Assembly (NCBI RefSeq): GCF_000472965.1
Contig: NZ_AXAU01000017.1
Location: 1 to 64,000, forward strand
Length of the DNA stretch: 64,000 nucleotides
Direction of reading: 5' to 3'
Source of the DNA: Bradyrhizobium murdochi
Lineage (GTDB): Bacteria > Pseudomonadota > Alphaproteobacteria > Rhizobiales > Xanthobacteraceae
The stretch's first letter is position 1; every line of letters begins with the position of its first letter. This document shows positions 43,026-51,191 of this stretch, piece by piece. Under the pieces are notes generated by a model. It saw only the letters and a list, made by a program, of their open reading frames with translations, searched no databases and was not told the origin of the DNA. The position numbers and the translations under genes are program-made.

Positions 43026-44117
43026 TCACACATGGTCGTAGTCCACCACGACCTTGTCTGAGCACGGCCGCGCCTGGCAGGTCAGGATAAATCCCGCCTT
43101 TAGCTCCCACGGCTCCAGCGAATAGTTGACTTCCATCTGCGCCTCGCCCTCGACCAGTTTGGCGCGACAGGTCGAGCACATGCCGCCCTTGCAGGCGAAC
43201 GGCAAATCCATGCCGGCGCGCAACGCGGCGTCGAGAATGGCCTCTCCTTCGGCGACCGGCACCTCGCGGCGCTTGCCGTCGATGATCAGGGAGGCGATCG
43301 CCTTCGGCGGTGCGGACGGCTCGACAACCTTCTTCGCGCGCGGCTTGCCACCGAACTCCGAGACAAAGCGCTCGACATGGATGCGGTCTTCGGCAATGCC
43401 GATCTCGCGACAAGTGGTCTCGATCTCCTCGCTCATGCCCATGGGGCCGCAGATGAAGACGTGATCGACACTCGAGGCGGGCACCAGCGAGCGCAACAGC
43501 ACGCGCACTTTCGCGCCATCGAGCCGGCCATGCAGGATCGGTATGTCCTGCTCCTCGCCCGAGATGACGTGGAACAGCGACAACCGCTGCATGAAGCGGT
43601 CTTTCAGTTCCTCGAGTTCTTCGAGGAACAGCATGTTTGACGTGGTGCGGTTCCCGTAAAACAGGAAGAACCGGCTGTTCGGCTCGCGCGCCAGCACGCC
43701 CTTGACGATCGACAGGATCGGCGTAATGCCGCTTCCTGCGGCAAATCCGACATAGACCCTCGCCTCGTCCGGCGCAGGGGCGACGCCGAAACGGCCAGTC
43801 GGCGTCATCACGTCGAGTTCGTCGCCGGCCTTCAATTCGTCCGCTGCCCAGTTCGAAAACGCGCCGCCGTCGACCTTCTTCACCGCGATGCGCAGCTCGC
43901 CATCGTCAGGCCCAGAGCAGATCGAATAGGAGCGGCGCACTTCCTCGCCGTCCATCGTGGTACGCAAAGTGAGGTATTGTCCCGGCGCAAAGCTGTAGTC
44001 GCCTTCCAGCTCCTTCGGGATCGCAAACGTCATCGATACCGCATCGGCCGCCTCGCGACGGAGGTCGTTGACGGCAAGACGATGGAAACGCGGCGCGACG
44101 GACATGGTCAATGACAC
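43026..44117 (-). CDS. paaE: 1,2-phenylacetyl-CoA epoxidase, reductase subunit PaaE
   Basis: A 363-residue electron-transfer subunit. It has an FAD domain (RRSYSICSG), an NAD(P)H domain (GFAAGSGITPILSI) and a C-terminal plant-type 2Fe-2S ferredoxin with CKGGMCSTC plus a later Cys in ILTCQARP. It passes electrons from NADPH to the di-iron PaaA. ATG 44117 overlaps the paaD stop; ATG 44105 is an alternative with similar support. Confidence 0.94.
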   Translation of the reverse strand: MSLTMSVAPRFHRLAVNDLRREAADAVSMTFAIPKELEGDYSFAPGQYLTLRTTMDGEEVRRSYSICSGPDDGELRIAVKKVDGGAFSNWAADELKAGDELDVMTPTGRFGVAPAPDEARVYVGFAAGSGITPILSIVKGVLAREPNSRFFLFYGNRTTSNMLFLEELEELKDRFMQRLSLFHVISGEEQDIPILHGRLDGAKVRVLLRSLVPASSVDHVFICGPMGMSEEIETTCREIGIAEDRIHVERFVSEFGGKPRAKKVVEPSAPPKAIASLIIDGKRREVPVAEGEAILDAALRAGMDLPFACKGGMCSTCRAKLVEGEAQMEVNYSLEPWELKAGFILTCQARPCSDKVVVDYDHV

Positions 44118-44611
44118 TTGAAATAATCAAAGGGTTCGCGGCAGGCCTTGCAGCGCCACAGCGCCTTGCAGGAGGTCGAGCCGAATTCGGACAGCACCTC
44201 GGTGTCTTGCGAGCCGCATTGCGGGCACGCCACCTGCTGTTCGCCGAACAGCGCGCGGCGCGAGTGTGATGCCTGCGGCGGGGCGATGCCGTATTTCCGG
44301 AGCTTGTTGCGGCCGTCCTCGCTCATCCAGTCCGTGGTCCAGGCCGGCGACAGCACGGTGCGGATGGTCGGGCGCGGCATTCCGGCGCGTTCCAGCGCCA
44401 ACTCAATCTCGAGCGCGATCATGTTCATCGCGGGGCAGCCGGAGTAAGTGGGCGTAATCGCGACCTCGACGCGGCCTTCATGAACCTCGACGTCGCGCAG
44501 TACGCCGAGATCGGCGATCGTAAGCACCGGTATTTCGGGATCGACCACTTGCGACGCCGCCTCCCAGGCGCGGCGGCGCAGATCAGTGTCGCTGTGGATG
44601 GCCGTTACCAT
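44108..44611 (-). CDS. paaD: 1,2-phenylacetyl-CoA epoxidase maturation subunit PaaD
   Basis: A 167-residue protein with an N-terminal MIP18/DUF59-like fold (VVDPEIPVLTIADLGVLRDV) and a C-terminal zinc-ribbon-like part: CPQCGS, then CRKALWRCKAC-type spacing (seen as SCKALWRCKACREP). PaaD is thought to serve Fe-S or di-iron maturation of the epoxidase. It overlaps paaC by 7 bases and paaE by about 10. Confidence 0.93.
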   Translation of the reverse strand: MVTAIHSDTDLRRRAWEAASQVVDPEIPVLTIADLGVLRDVEVHEGRVEVAITPTYSGCPAMNMIALEIELALERAGMPRPTIRTVLSPAWTTDWMSEDGRNKLRKYGIAPPQASHSRRALFGEQQVACPQCGSQDTEVLSEFGSTSCKALWRCKACREPFDYFKCH

Positions 44612-45381
44612 GTCGCCCCCGGAAACGTCCGTTGCATCGATTGCAACTCGCTGAGGAGATGGCCGAGATGCTCGCTGTGCCGCCCGCTGCGGCCGCCCTG
44701 CTGCATCCAGTTGTTATCGGGCAGAACAAGCGTCGCTTCGCGGACGACACCCGATACCGTCTTCAGCCATTGCGGGCGCAAGGTGGCGGGGTCGATCGCA
44801 ATGCCGGTATCGATCAGGCCGCGCTCGCTGTCGTCGACCGAAAACATCTCGCCGGTGAAAGCCCAGAGCTCGTCGATCGCCGCTTGCGTGCGGCGGTGGC
44901 TTTCTTCGGTGCCATCGCCGAGACGTATGATCCATTCCGAGCAATGCCTGACGTGATAGGCGCTTTCCTTTTCCGATTTCGCCGCAATCGCCGCCAGCGT
45001 TGCATCGGTGGAGCGCATCATCGCGCGCCAATAGAGATCGGCGAACGCAGCATAGAAGAACTGCCGCACCATGGTGCGCGCGAAATCGCCGTTCGGCTGT
45101 TCCAGCAGCAGGAGATTACGATACTGCCTGACATCGCGGAGATAAGCGAACTTGTCTTCGTCGTTATCCTTGCCCTCGACCTTGGCCGCGTAGGAATAAA
45201 GCTCGCGCGCCTGGCCGAGCAGATCGAGGCCCATATTGGCGAGCGCCATGTCCTCTTCCAGCATCGGCGCATGGCCGCACCATTCCGACAGCCGATGGCC
45301 CAGGATCAAGGCATCGTCAGCGCGGCGCAGAGTGTAGAGCACCAGCGGCGTTTCGGAGACCTGGATATTGGCTGCAGTCAT
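44605..45381 (-). CDS. paaC: 1,2-phenylacetyl-CoA epoxidase, structural subunit PaaC
   Basis: A 258-residue ferritin-like helical protein, the inactive partner of PaaA in the epoxidase core. LGHRLSEWCGHAPMLEEDMA and ANMGLDLLGQARELY match PaaC. A 192-base gap filled by family B repeats lies between it and paaB, where other paa operons are usually tight. Confidence 0.94.
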   Translation of the reverse strand: MTAANIQVSETPLVLYTLRRADDALILGHRLSEWCGHAPMLEEDMALANMGLDLLGQARELYSYAAKVEGKDNDEDKFAYLRDVRQYRNLLLLEQPNGDFARTMVRQFFYAAFADLYWRAMMRSTDATLAAIAAKSEKESAYHVRHCSEWIIRLGDGTEESHRRTQAAIDELWAFTGEMFSVDDSERGLIDTGIAIDPATLRPQWLKTVSGVVREATLVLPDNNWMQQGGRSGRHSEHLGHLLSELQSMQRTFPGATW

Positions 45382-45409
45382 ACTCTATTCCTGTCTATTC
45401 ACATTCCGA

Positions 45410-45563
45410 CCTCATCCTGAGGAGCGCCAAGGGCGCGTCTCGAAGGATGGGCTGCGAGTCCCGTTGCCGCCATCCTTCGAGACGCTTGCTTCGCAAGCTC
45501 CTCAGGATGAGGTCTGGGGCGTCATGGTTCGAGGCGGCGCTGCGCGCCTCCTCACCATGAGGG
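45410..45563. repeat. Iterated palindrome array, family B, copy 9 (three units)
   Basis: Three units in a row: direct CATCCT/AGGATG, inverted CATCCT/AGGATG, inverted CATGGT/ACCATG. It is the only triple in the window and lies inside the paa operon, between paaB and paaC. Confidence 0.88.
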
Positions 45564-45573
45564 GAGAAAGAGT

Positions 45574-45861
45574 TCACATATGCCCGACTTCGTCGGGCAC
45601 GTCGTAAAACGTCGGGTGCCGGTAGATCTTCGACTCCGCCGGCTCGAACATCATGCCTTTCTCGGACGGATCGGACGCGGTGATGGCGTTCGACGGCACC
45701 ACCCAGATCGAAAGGCCCTCGCCGCGGCGGGTGTAGATGTCGCGGGCAGCCTGCAAGGCCAGCGTGGCGTCGGTGGCATGCAGCGAGCCGACATGCTTGT
45801 GCGCCAGCCCGTTGCGGCTGCGGATGAAAACTTCCCAGAGCGGAATGTTCGGCGTCGCCAT
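45574..45861 (-). CDS. paaB: 1,2-phenylacetyl-CoA epoxidase subunit PaaB
   Basis: A 95-residue protein, the exact usual length. PLWEVFIRSRNGLAHKHVGS and DIYTRRGEGLSIWVV are diagnostic. It bridges PaaAC units in the complex. ATG 45861 follows AGGAGAGACGCG; it starts 10 bases after the paaA stop. Confidence 0.95.
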   Translation of the reverse strand: MATPNIPLWEVFIRSRNGLAHKHVGSLHATDATLALQAARDIYTRRGEGLSIWVVPSNAITASDPSEKGMMFEPAESKIYRHPTFYDVPDEVGHM

Positions 45862-45871
45862 CGCGTCTCTC

Positions 45872-46864
45872 CTATTCGGCTGCCTGCAGCGCCGACCGTT
45901 GCCGGCGTTTCTCGGCATAGGCCATCGCCGCTTCGCGCACCCAGGCGCCGTCCTCATGCGCCTTGCGCCGCGCCGCCAGACGGTCGCGGTTGCAGGGGCC
46001 GTTACCGGCCAGCACCTGTTTGAACTCGTCCCAATCGATCGCGCTATATTCCCAATTGCCGTTCGCGTTCTGCTTCATGTCGGGATCGGGAATCGTAAGC
46101 CCCAGGAATTGCGCCTGCGGCACGGTGGCGTCGACGAATTTCTGCCGCAGCTCGTCATTGGAGAAGCGCTTGATCTTCCACTTGGTCGAGGTGTCGCTGT
46201 GCTGGCTGACCTGGTCGGGCGGACCGAACATCATCAGCACCGGCCACCACCAGCGATTCAGCGCATCCTGCGCCATCGCCTTCTGCTCGTCAGTGCCGCG
46301 GCACAGCGTCAGCATGATTTCAAAGCCCTGGCGCTGGTGAAACGATTCCTCCTTACAGACGCGGATCATCGCTCGCGCGTAAGGACCATAGGAGCAGCGG
46401 CACAGCGGGATCTGGTTCATGATCGCCGCGCCATCGACCAGCCAACCGATGGTGCCGATGTCGGCCCAGGTCAGCGTCGGATAATTGAAGATCGAGGAAT
46501 ATTTTGCCTTGCCCGCGAGCATCGCGTCGACCAGCTCTTCGCGCGAAGAACCGAGCGTCTCGGCGGCGGCGTAGAGGTAGAGCCCGTGGCCGCATTCATC
46601 CTGCACCTTGGCGAGCAGCGCCGCCTTGCGGCGCAGCGACGGCGCGCGGGTGATCCAGTTGCCTTCGGGAAGCATGCCGACAATTTCGGAATGCGCGTGC
46701 TGCGAAATCTGCCGCGTCAGCGTCTTGCGGTAGGCGGCCGGCATCCAGTCGTTGGGCTCGATGCGCTCGTCGGCATCGATGCGCGCCTGAAACTGCGTAG
46801 CCCGCGCGGCGTCCTCAATGTGGCGGTCGTCGCCGTCGGACGTGTTGAGCGCCTGCGTGTACAT
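45872..46864 (-). CDS. paaA: 1,2-phenylacetyl-CoA epoxidase, catalytic subunit PaaA
   Basis: A 330-residue di-iron oxygenase subunit that epoxidises the ring of phenylacetyl-CoA. The iron-binding ExxH motifs are seen in QDECGHGLYLYAAAE and CKEESFHQRQGF. ATG 46864 (MYTQALNTSDG) has GGGAGG just upstream, which settles it over the longer frame. First of the structural paa genes; preceded by an AT-rich promoter-like region. Confidence 0.96.
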   Translation of the reverse strand: MYTQALNTSDGDDRHIEDAARATQFQARIDADERIEPNDWMPAAYRKTLTRQISQHAHSEIVGMLPEGNWITRAPSLRRKAALLAKVQDECGHGLYLYAAAETLGSSREELVDAMLAGKAKYSSIFNYPTLTWADIGTIGWLVDGAAIMNQIPLCRCSYGPYARAMIRVCKEESFHQRQGFEIMLTLCRGTDEQKAMAQDALNRWWWPVLMMFGPPDQVSQHSDTSTKWKIKRFSNDELRQKFVDATVPQAQFLGLTIPDPDMKQNANGNWEYSAIDWDEFKQVLAGNGPCNRDRLAARRKAHEDGAWVREAAMAYAEKRRQRSALQAAE

Positions 46865-46893
46865 GGCGGACCTCCCGGAATTTGTTGGGAGGA

Positions 46894-46921
46894 AATATAT
46901 AACATAAATTACGATATGCAA
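46894..46921 (-). promoter_or_regulatory. Probable paaA promoter
   Basis: On the minus strand TTGCAT (46916-46921) and TATATT (46894-46899) are separated by 16 bases, in a markedly AT-rich 75-base gap between paaX and paaA. ATGTTA repeats flank it and could be a PaaX operator. The E. coli PaaX consensus (TGATTC-type) was not found. Confidence 0.45.
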
Positions 46922-46939
46922 TACATTTCTGTAACATAT

Positions 46940-47809
46940 CTACAGCCCGTCAAACCGCTTCGAAAGTTCCCCGCCGGGCTTTGGCAGGGGTCCGTTTTCG
47001 TTGGTCGCATGGCGATCAAGCCATCGTTCGGACGCGGCAAGCAGCGCGCGATAGATCTCGCCACAGAGCGTTCGGGCGGCCCTGCCCGGCCAGTCCGCGG
47101 GCAATAGCGCGGTCGGCAGCAACGGGTCGCGCAGCACGACGCGGCGGTAATGATGGATCAGGAGTATCCGTGCGGTAAATGCGTCGGCCTCGGTCAACCG
47201 CTCGCCGCGACCGAGCCAGCCGTGCAGCGGCTCGAAGGTCTTCATGAATTTCTGATAGGCGTCGGCGGTGCGGTCGAGCGGCCAGCTTTCGCTGAGCAGA
47301 CGCCGCCCGCTGTCGTCCTCCGCCGACACTTCGAGACGGATGGCGCCAGCGGCTTCCGCAGGCACCGGCACGCCCGATGGCGCCACCCATACGCCCGGCA
47401 GCGGACTGCCGAAGCCAGCATTCTTCAACGCCTCGCGCGCGGCGTCGCGATCTCCGCCGTTGCCGATCAACAGCAGCTCAAATCGCCCGGTCCAGTCGGA
47501 GGCTGGCGGGCCGTAAATGTGTTTGGTCGCGATATCGAAAGTCTGCCGCTCGCCTTGCACCAGGCGATAGAAACTGTTGCGGCCAACTTTAACGCGCTCG
47601 AACCAGCCGTCGGCCGTCAGCCGCGACATCGCAGTGCGCACGACGCTGGCGTCGATGTCGAGCTGCTCGAAAAATTCCAGCAGCGTGCCAAGCCAGACCG
47701 ATCCGCCGCGCGGCACAATGGCATCGCCGAATACGGTGATGACGATCGAACCGGTGCGCGACGGTTCGCGCTTCAACTGCTGGATAATACGGGCAAGCGG
47801 CGGCGGCAT
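46940..47809 (-). CDS. paaX: Phenylacetate degradation regulator PaaX
   Basis: A 289-residue PaaX-type repressor with an N-terminal winged helix (IVITVFGDAIVPRGGSVWLG, FFEQLDIDASVVRTAMSRL quoted in part) and the typical C-terminal domain with LLIHHYRRVVLRDPLLPTALLP. PaaX releases DNA when it binds phenylacetyl-CoA. It lies upstream of paaA on the same strand, 75 bases away, so it may be co-transcribed or have its own promoter beyond 47809. Confidence 0.95.
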   Translation of the reverse strand: MPPPLARIIQQLKREPSRTGSIVITVFGDAIVPRGGSVWLGTLLEFFEQLDIDASVVRTAMSRLTADGWFERVKVGRNSFYRLVQGERQTFDIATKHIYGPPASDWTGRFELLLIGNGGDRDAAREALKNAGFGSPLPGVWVAPSGVPVPAEAAGAIRLEVSAEDDSGRRLLSESWPLDRTADAYQKFMKTFEPLHGWLGRGERLTEADAFTARILLIHHYRRVVLRDPLLPTALLPADWPGRAARTLCGEIYRALLAASERWLDRHATNENGPLPKPGGELSKRFDGL

Positions 47810-47860
47810 GCGTCAAGGCATAGCGCGTTTTGCGGCAGAGCGACAATCGGCGGCCGCGAC

Positions 47861-47993
47861 TCCCTCTCCCCGTTCTTCACGGGGAGAGGGTCGGGGTGAG
47901 GGGCTGCCTCCGCAAAATTCGATAGAGAAGAGTACGCGGAGAGCCCCCTCACCCGCCGCTTCGCGGCGGCCTCTCCCCGCAGGCGGGGCGAGG
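47861..47993. repeat. Iterated inverted repeat, family C, copy 3
   Basis: TCCCTCTCCCCGTTCTTCACGGGGAGAGGG is followed by GGGGTGAGGGG and, on the right, CCCCTCACCCG with CCTCTCCCCGCAGGCGGGGCGAGG. The first string is quoted in parts of at most 20 bases elsewhere; arms are CTCTCCCCG / CGGGGAGAG. It lies between paaX and the lipase-like gene. Confidence 0.78.
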
Positions 47994-48019
47994 CTGTCGG
48001 AGCTCGCGGCTCGCGCTCG

Positions 48020-48793
48020 TTACCGATGCGGATTTGGATAAACCAGGCCGCGCCAGTCGCTTCGATCGAACGGCGACCATTCGCCTTCCGGCTGCGCCAG
48101 GCGATCGGCAACCGCATAGACCACGGCCGGGTGATGGCCCATGCCGCAATGGCTGCTTTCGACCTCGATGCTTTCGGAAGTCGCCGACGTCTTTTCCATG
48201 CAGCCCTGCCAGGCGCAGATGCCGTCGGTGCGGCTGAAGATCGCGGTGGTCGGCACCGGCGGCGTGCCCGACAGCGATCCGCCGAAACGCGGATCCTCCT
48301 CGTCGGCGCGGCGGCCGCTCGCCAGCTCATAGACGCGCCAGGCGTTGGTCGCCTTCGGTCCCGACGCAAACGGGCTGCCGAGCGTGATCACCGAGCGCAC
48401 GCGCTCCGGCATCATCTTGGCAAGCTGGCGCGCGTAGAGACCGCCGAGACTCCAGCCGACCAGCGAGACCTTGCGGCCATGCGTGTCGTTCAACTCCTGC
48501 ACCAGATCGACCATGGCGTTTTGCACGCCGTGGCGCAGGCCGAGGTTGCGCCCCTGACGCCAGCCGCTGACGGCATAGCCGCGCGTGCGCAGGAAGCTGC
48601 GCAGCGGCCGTGTCGAGGTGTCGGATGCAACAAGGCCGGGCAACACCAGCACGGGGTGCCCGTCGCCGCGTGGCGCCAGACTCAGCAGTGGCAGTGCCCC
48701 CAGAAACGCGCCGAGTTCGTGAATGGCACGCCCCTCCAGAAGCATCAGGGTTCTGGATGGCGGGGCAAGCGTCTGCGCAGCAACGGACATCAT
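48020..48793 (-). CDS. Lipase-like alpha/beta hydrolase, paralogue of the 61.3-kb gene
   Basis: A 257-residue alpha/beta hydrolase with the nucleophile elbow GWSLGGLYAR and PRGDGHPVLVLPGLVASD near the N-terminus. The catalytic Asp may be in SRTDGI and the His in ESSHCGMGHH. It is clearly homologous along its length to the gene at 61336-62136. No signal peptide is seen, so an intracellular esterase or lipase role is likely. Location between paa and DUF445 gives no hint of substrate. Confidence 0.85.
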   Translation of the reverse strand: MMSVAAQTLAPPSRTLMLLEGRAIHELGAFLGALPLLSLAPRGDGHPVLVLPGLVASDTSTRPLRSFLRTRGYAVSGWRQGRNLGLRHGVQNAMVDLVQELNDTHGRKVSLVGWSLGGLYARQLAKMMPERVRSVITLGSPFASGPKATNAWRVYELASGRRADEEDPRFGGSLSGTPPVPTTAIFSRTDGICAWQGCMEKTSATSESIEVESSHCGMGHHPAVVYAVADRLAQPEGEWSPFDRSDWRGLVYPNPHR

Positions 48794-48975
48794 ATCTCCT
48801 CTCGGGCTCGGCCCCTTACGTCGCGGCAGCCGGCCACCGGTTCAGTTAGACGCCAACGCGGTAGAATCGTTCGGCACTGCAATAGAGTTCCACAAAAAGC
48901 TAGGGAACCGGCTTTGCCCTTGCAAGCAGTGCAGATCACATCTCGGATAACGAAAGCGTTGACGTGATGAATTAG

Positions 48976-50262
48976 TCACAGCAGCCGCAGCAGGTGTTCG
49001 AGGGTGTACAGCGCCAATCCCGCTAGCCCGCCGATCAGCGATCCATTGAAGCGGATGTATTGCAGGTCGGGGCCGATGTTGATTTCGATCAGCGAGATCA
49101 ACTGCCCCATGTCCCAGGACTTCACTTGGTCGGAGATGAAGGTCGAGACGCCGCTCTTCTGTTCGGCGACCACGGTGCGCAACACCGCCACGAGCCCCTG
49201 GTTGATCTCTGTGCGCAGCTCGGCATCGCCGGCCAGCGCCTCGCCCGCTTTCACGAACATGCGCACCAGATATTGCTCCAACACCTGGGTCTCGCCCGAG
49301 GCGCTGCGTTCGAAGAACGAGCGTGCGTTGGCCCAGATGTGGCGTGCGAGACCCGTCACTTCGGGACGTGCCAGGAGATCGCGCTTCAACCCTTGGATCC
49401 GCTCGGCGTAGCTTGGATCGGTGCCGAGGCGATCGACGAAGGTCATCACCATGCGATCGAACTCGCCGCGGAACGGATGCGCGGGATCGTTGCGGACTTC
49501 TTCGAAGAAGGCGGTGGCGGAAGCGACGATCTTGTTCACCAGGAACTTGTCGGCGCGATAGAGCTTTAGCAGCGTCGGCAATTCGGCGCGGATCTTTTCG
49601 CGGATCATCGCCATGGTTTCGGCCTGGGTCATGGTCTGATGCACTGCGCGCAGGATGTCATCGAGTAGGCCTGAATGCCGCCCCTCCTTCACGAATGCGC
49701 GCAGTGTTCCGGCGGCGAGCGGCGCGAGATCGATCGACATCAGTTGCGCGGTGATGCGGCGGCTGACGAACGTCATCAGCCCGGAGGTCTCCGTCGCCGC
49801 CACCGCTTCGGGCAATAGCCGCAGCGCAAAGCGTGCGAGATCCTCGCTGCGCTTGCGGTCGCGCAGCCAGTCGGCGATGAACGCGCCGAAATCGATCTGC
49901 CGCAGCTTGGCCTCGACGGGAGCTGCTTCCAGGAAATGCTTCTCGATGAACTCGCCGAGCTTGTCGGCGATGCGGTGCTGGTTGCTCTGGATGATTGCGG
50001 TGTGCGGAATCGGCAGTCCCAGCGGCCGTTTGAACAGCGCTACTACGGCGTACCAGTCGGCCAGGCCGCCGATGGTGGCAGCTTCGGCAAACGCCGCGAT
50101 GAAGCCGAAGGCCGGATGCAACGGCAGCAGCGCTCGTGCAGCGAGGAAGATCGCAAACGTCGCCGCCAGCACCGACGTTGCTAATATCTTCACGCGCCGC
50201 AGCTCGGCGGCGCGGATGGCGTCGCCGGGAGAGTCGATGACGAAGGTGGCGGGAAGGGTCAT
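48976..50262 (-). CDS. DUF445 membrane-anchored protein
   Basis: A 428-residue DUF445 protein of unknown function. It has hydrophobic helices near the N-terminus (LATSVLAATFAIFLAARALL and FIAAFAEAATIGGLADWYAV) and a C-terminal one (GSLIGGLAGLALYTLEHLL). Between them is a long helical cytoplasmic or periplasmic part. The motif GGLADWYAVVALFKRPLGLP is the family hallmark. ATG 50262 is used, because the ATG at 50292 lies inside a family B repeat. Confidence 0.88.
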   Translation of the reverse strand: MTLPATFVIDSPGDAIRAAELRRVKILATSVLAATFAIFLAARALLPLHPAFGFIAAFAEAATIGGLADWYAVVALFKRPLGLPIPHTAIIQSNQHRIADKLGEFIEKHFLEAAPVEAKLRQIDFGAFIADWLRDRKRSEDLARFALRLLPEAVAATETSGLMTFVSRRITAQLMSIDLAPLAAGTLRAFVKEGRHSGLLDDILRAVHQTMTQAETMAMIREKIRAELPTLLKLYRADKFLVNKIVASATAFFEEVRNDPAHPFRGEFDRMVMTFVDRLGTDPSYAERIQGLKRDLLARPEVTGLARHIWANARSFFERSASGETQVLEQYLVRMFVKAGEALAGDAELRTEINQGLVAVLRTVVAEQKSGVSTFISDQVKSWDMGQLISLIEINIGPDLQYIRFNGSLIGGLAGLALYTLEHLLRLL

Positions 50263-50285
50263 GGCGGCTTTCGGATGGACGACGA

Positions 50286-50386
50286 CCCTCATCCTGAGGA
50301 GCCGCGGAGCGGCGTCTCGAAGGATGAGGCCCCATCGTGGCCTGATGGTTCGAGACGGCGCAAGAGCGCCTCCTCACCATGAGGGT
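50286..50386. repeat. Iterated palindrome pair, family B, copy 10
   Basis: Direct CATCCT/AGGATG unit followed by an inverted unit with one CATGGT-type arm and a CACCATG arm, between phasin and DUF445 genes. Confidence 0.85.
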
Positions 50387-50413
50387 CCAAACTGATCTAT
50401 GCGGAGACCAGAC

Positions 50414-50442
50414 AAAAAGAAGGCCCGCAAAAGCGGGCCTTC
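50414..50442 (-). terminator. Intrinsic terminator of the phasin gene
   Basis: On the minus strand GAAGGCCCGC, loop TTTT, GCGGGCCTTC form a perfect 10-bp stem, followed by TTTTTGTC. It starts 29 bases past the phasin stop. This is the clearest intrinsic terminator in the window. Confidence 0.9.
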
Positions 50443-50470
50443 GAGAGCGGCAGTTGTCAGCGGATCGCGA

Positions 50471-50947
50471 TCAGGCGGTCTTGGAATAGACCTTGGCAAA
50501 ATTGTCCTGCGCGGTCTTGGCGCCCTCAGTGACGAGCTTGCCGAGATATTCGGTGGTGGCCTTCGCCCGCGTGACGAACACTTCGCCGCGCGCACGGACC
50601 AGGTCCGACTGGATCTGGGCAGCTTCGCTCAGCGATTTCGCCGAAGCGAGCTTGTCGATGCCGGCGAAGAACGCTTCCGCGTCCTGGTAGAGCGCCTGCT
50701 GGATGTTACGGCTGATCTTGGCGGCCTCGGAAACCGAACCGGCAACGGCGGTCTCGATCGCAGCGGTCGCCTTCTCCGAACCGGCATAAAAGTCGGCGGC
50801 GCGCTCCTTGGCGGTCTCGGTCTGCTTCTTCACGAACTCACGGGCGGCTTCCGGAACTTCCAGGTTCTGGAGCTTGGTGAACGCCTCGGTGACGGGCGCG
50901 AAGGCTTCCTTGACGGTGTTCAGCACGGAATTGGTTTCGGTGGTCAT
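50471..50947 (-). CDS. Phasin (PHA granule protein)
   Basis: A 158-residue phasin-2-type protein: helical, charged and low in aromatic residues, with VLNTVKEAFAPVTEAFTKLQ and the KEHAADFYAGSEKA-like core (here ERAADFYAGSEKATAAIE). Phasins coat polyhydroxyalkanoate granules. It has its own strong terminator and a PhaR-like site upstream. The PHA synthase gene pair lies about 1 kb upstream on the same strand, separated by its own operon. Confidence 0.92.
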   Translation of the reverse strand: MTTETNSVLNTVKEAFAPVTEAFTKLQNLEVPEAAREFVKKQTETAKERAADFYAGSEKATAAIETAVAGSVSEAAKISRNIQQALYQDAEAFFAGIDKLASAKSLSEAAQIQSDLVRARGEVFVTRAKATTEYLGKLVTEGAKTAQDNFAKVYSKTA

Positions 50948-51029
50948 TGGGGTCTCTCCATCCTCGGTTTGAGCTATGGGCTCACCCCGTCCGGATTGGC
51001 CCGGGGCGCGCGCGTTGTGCCATAGTTAA

Positions 51030-51041
51030 TGGTGCATCGCA
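51030..51041 (-). promoter_or_regulatory. PhaR-like binding site upstream of phasin
   Basis: On the minus strand TGCGATGCACCA fits the TGCRNYGCASMA consensus I recall for Bradyrhizobium PhaR. It lies 83-94 bases upstream of the phasin ATG and overlaps the edge of a perfect 16-bp palindrome. Confidence 0.55.
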
Positions 51042-51054
51042 ACATTAATGTTGC
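51039..51054. repeat. Perfect 16-bp palindrome in the phasin promoter region
   Basis: GCAACATTAATGTTGC is its own reverse complement. It lies 92-107 bases upstream of the phasin ATG, in a typical operator position, and touches the PhaR-like motif. Confidence 0.65.
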
Positions 51055-51191
51055 AGCGCGATATCACGAATTCGTGAAAAGCCTAATGGATAAGCGGGTC
51101 CGCCCAGAGAACCGGCAAAAGTTCCACTTTAGGCTAATACCGGAGCCCCCATCTACTTTGCATAGGGTTGTTTTCGCGATTTTGTGTCTGG

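Noticed and set aside
6242..50386. CRISPR array made of the family B palindromes
   Set aside because: The units are far apart, differ in length, and lack evenly spaced unique spacers; no cas genes are present.
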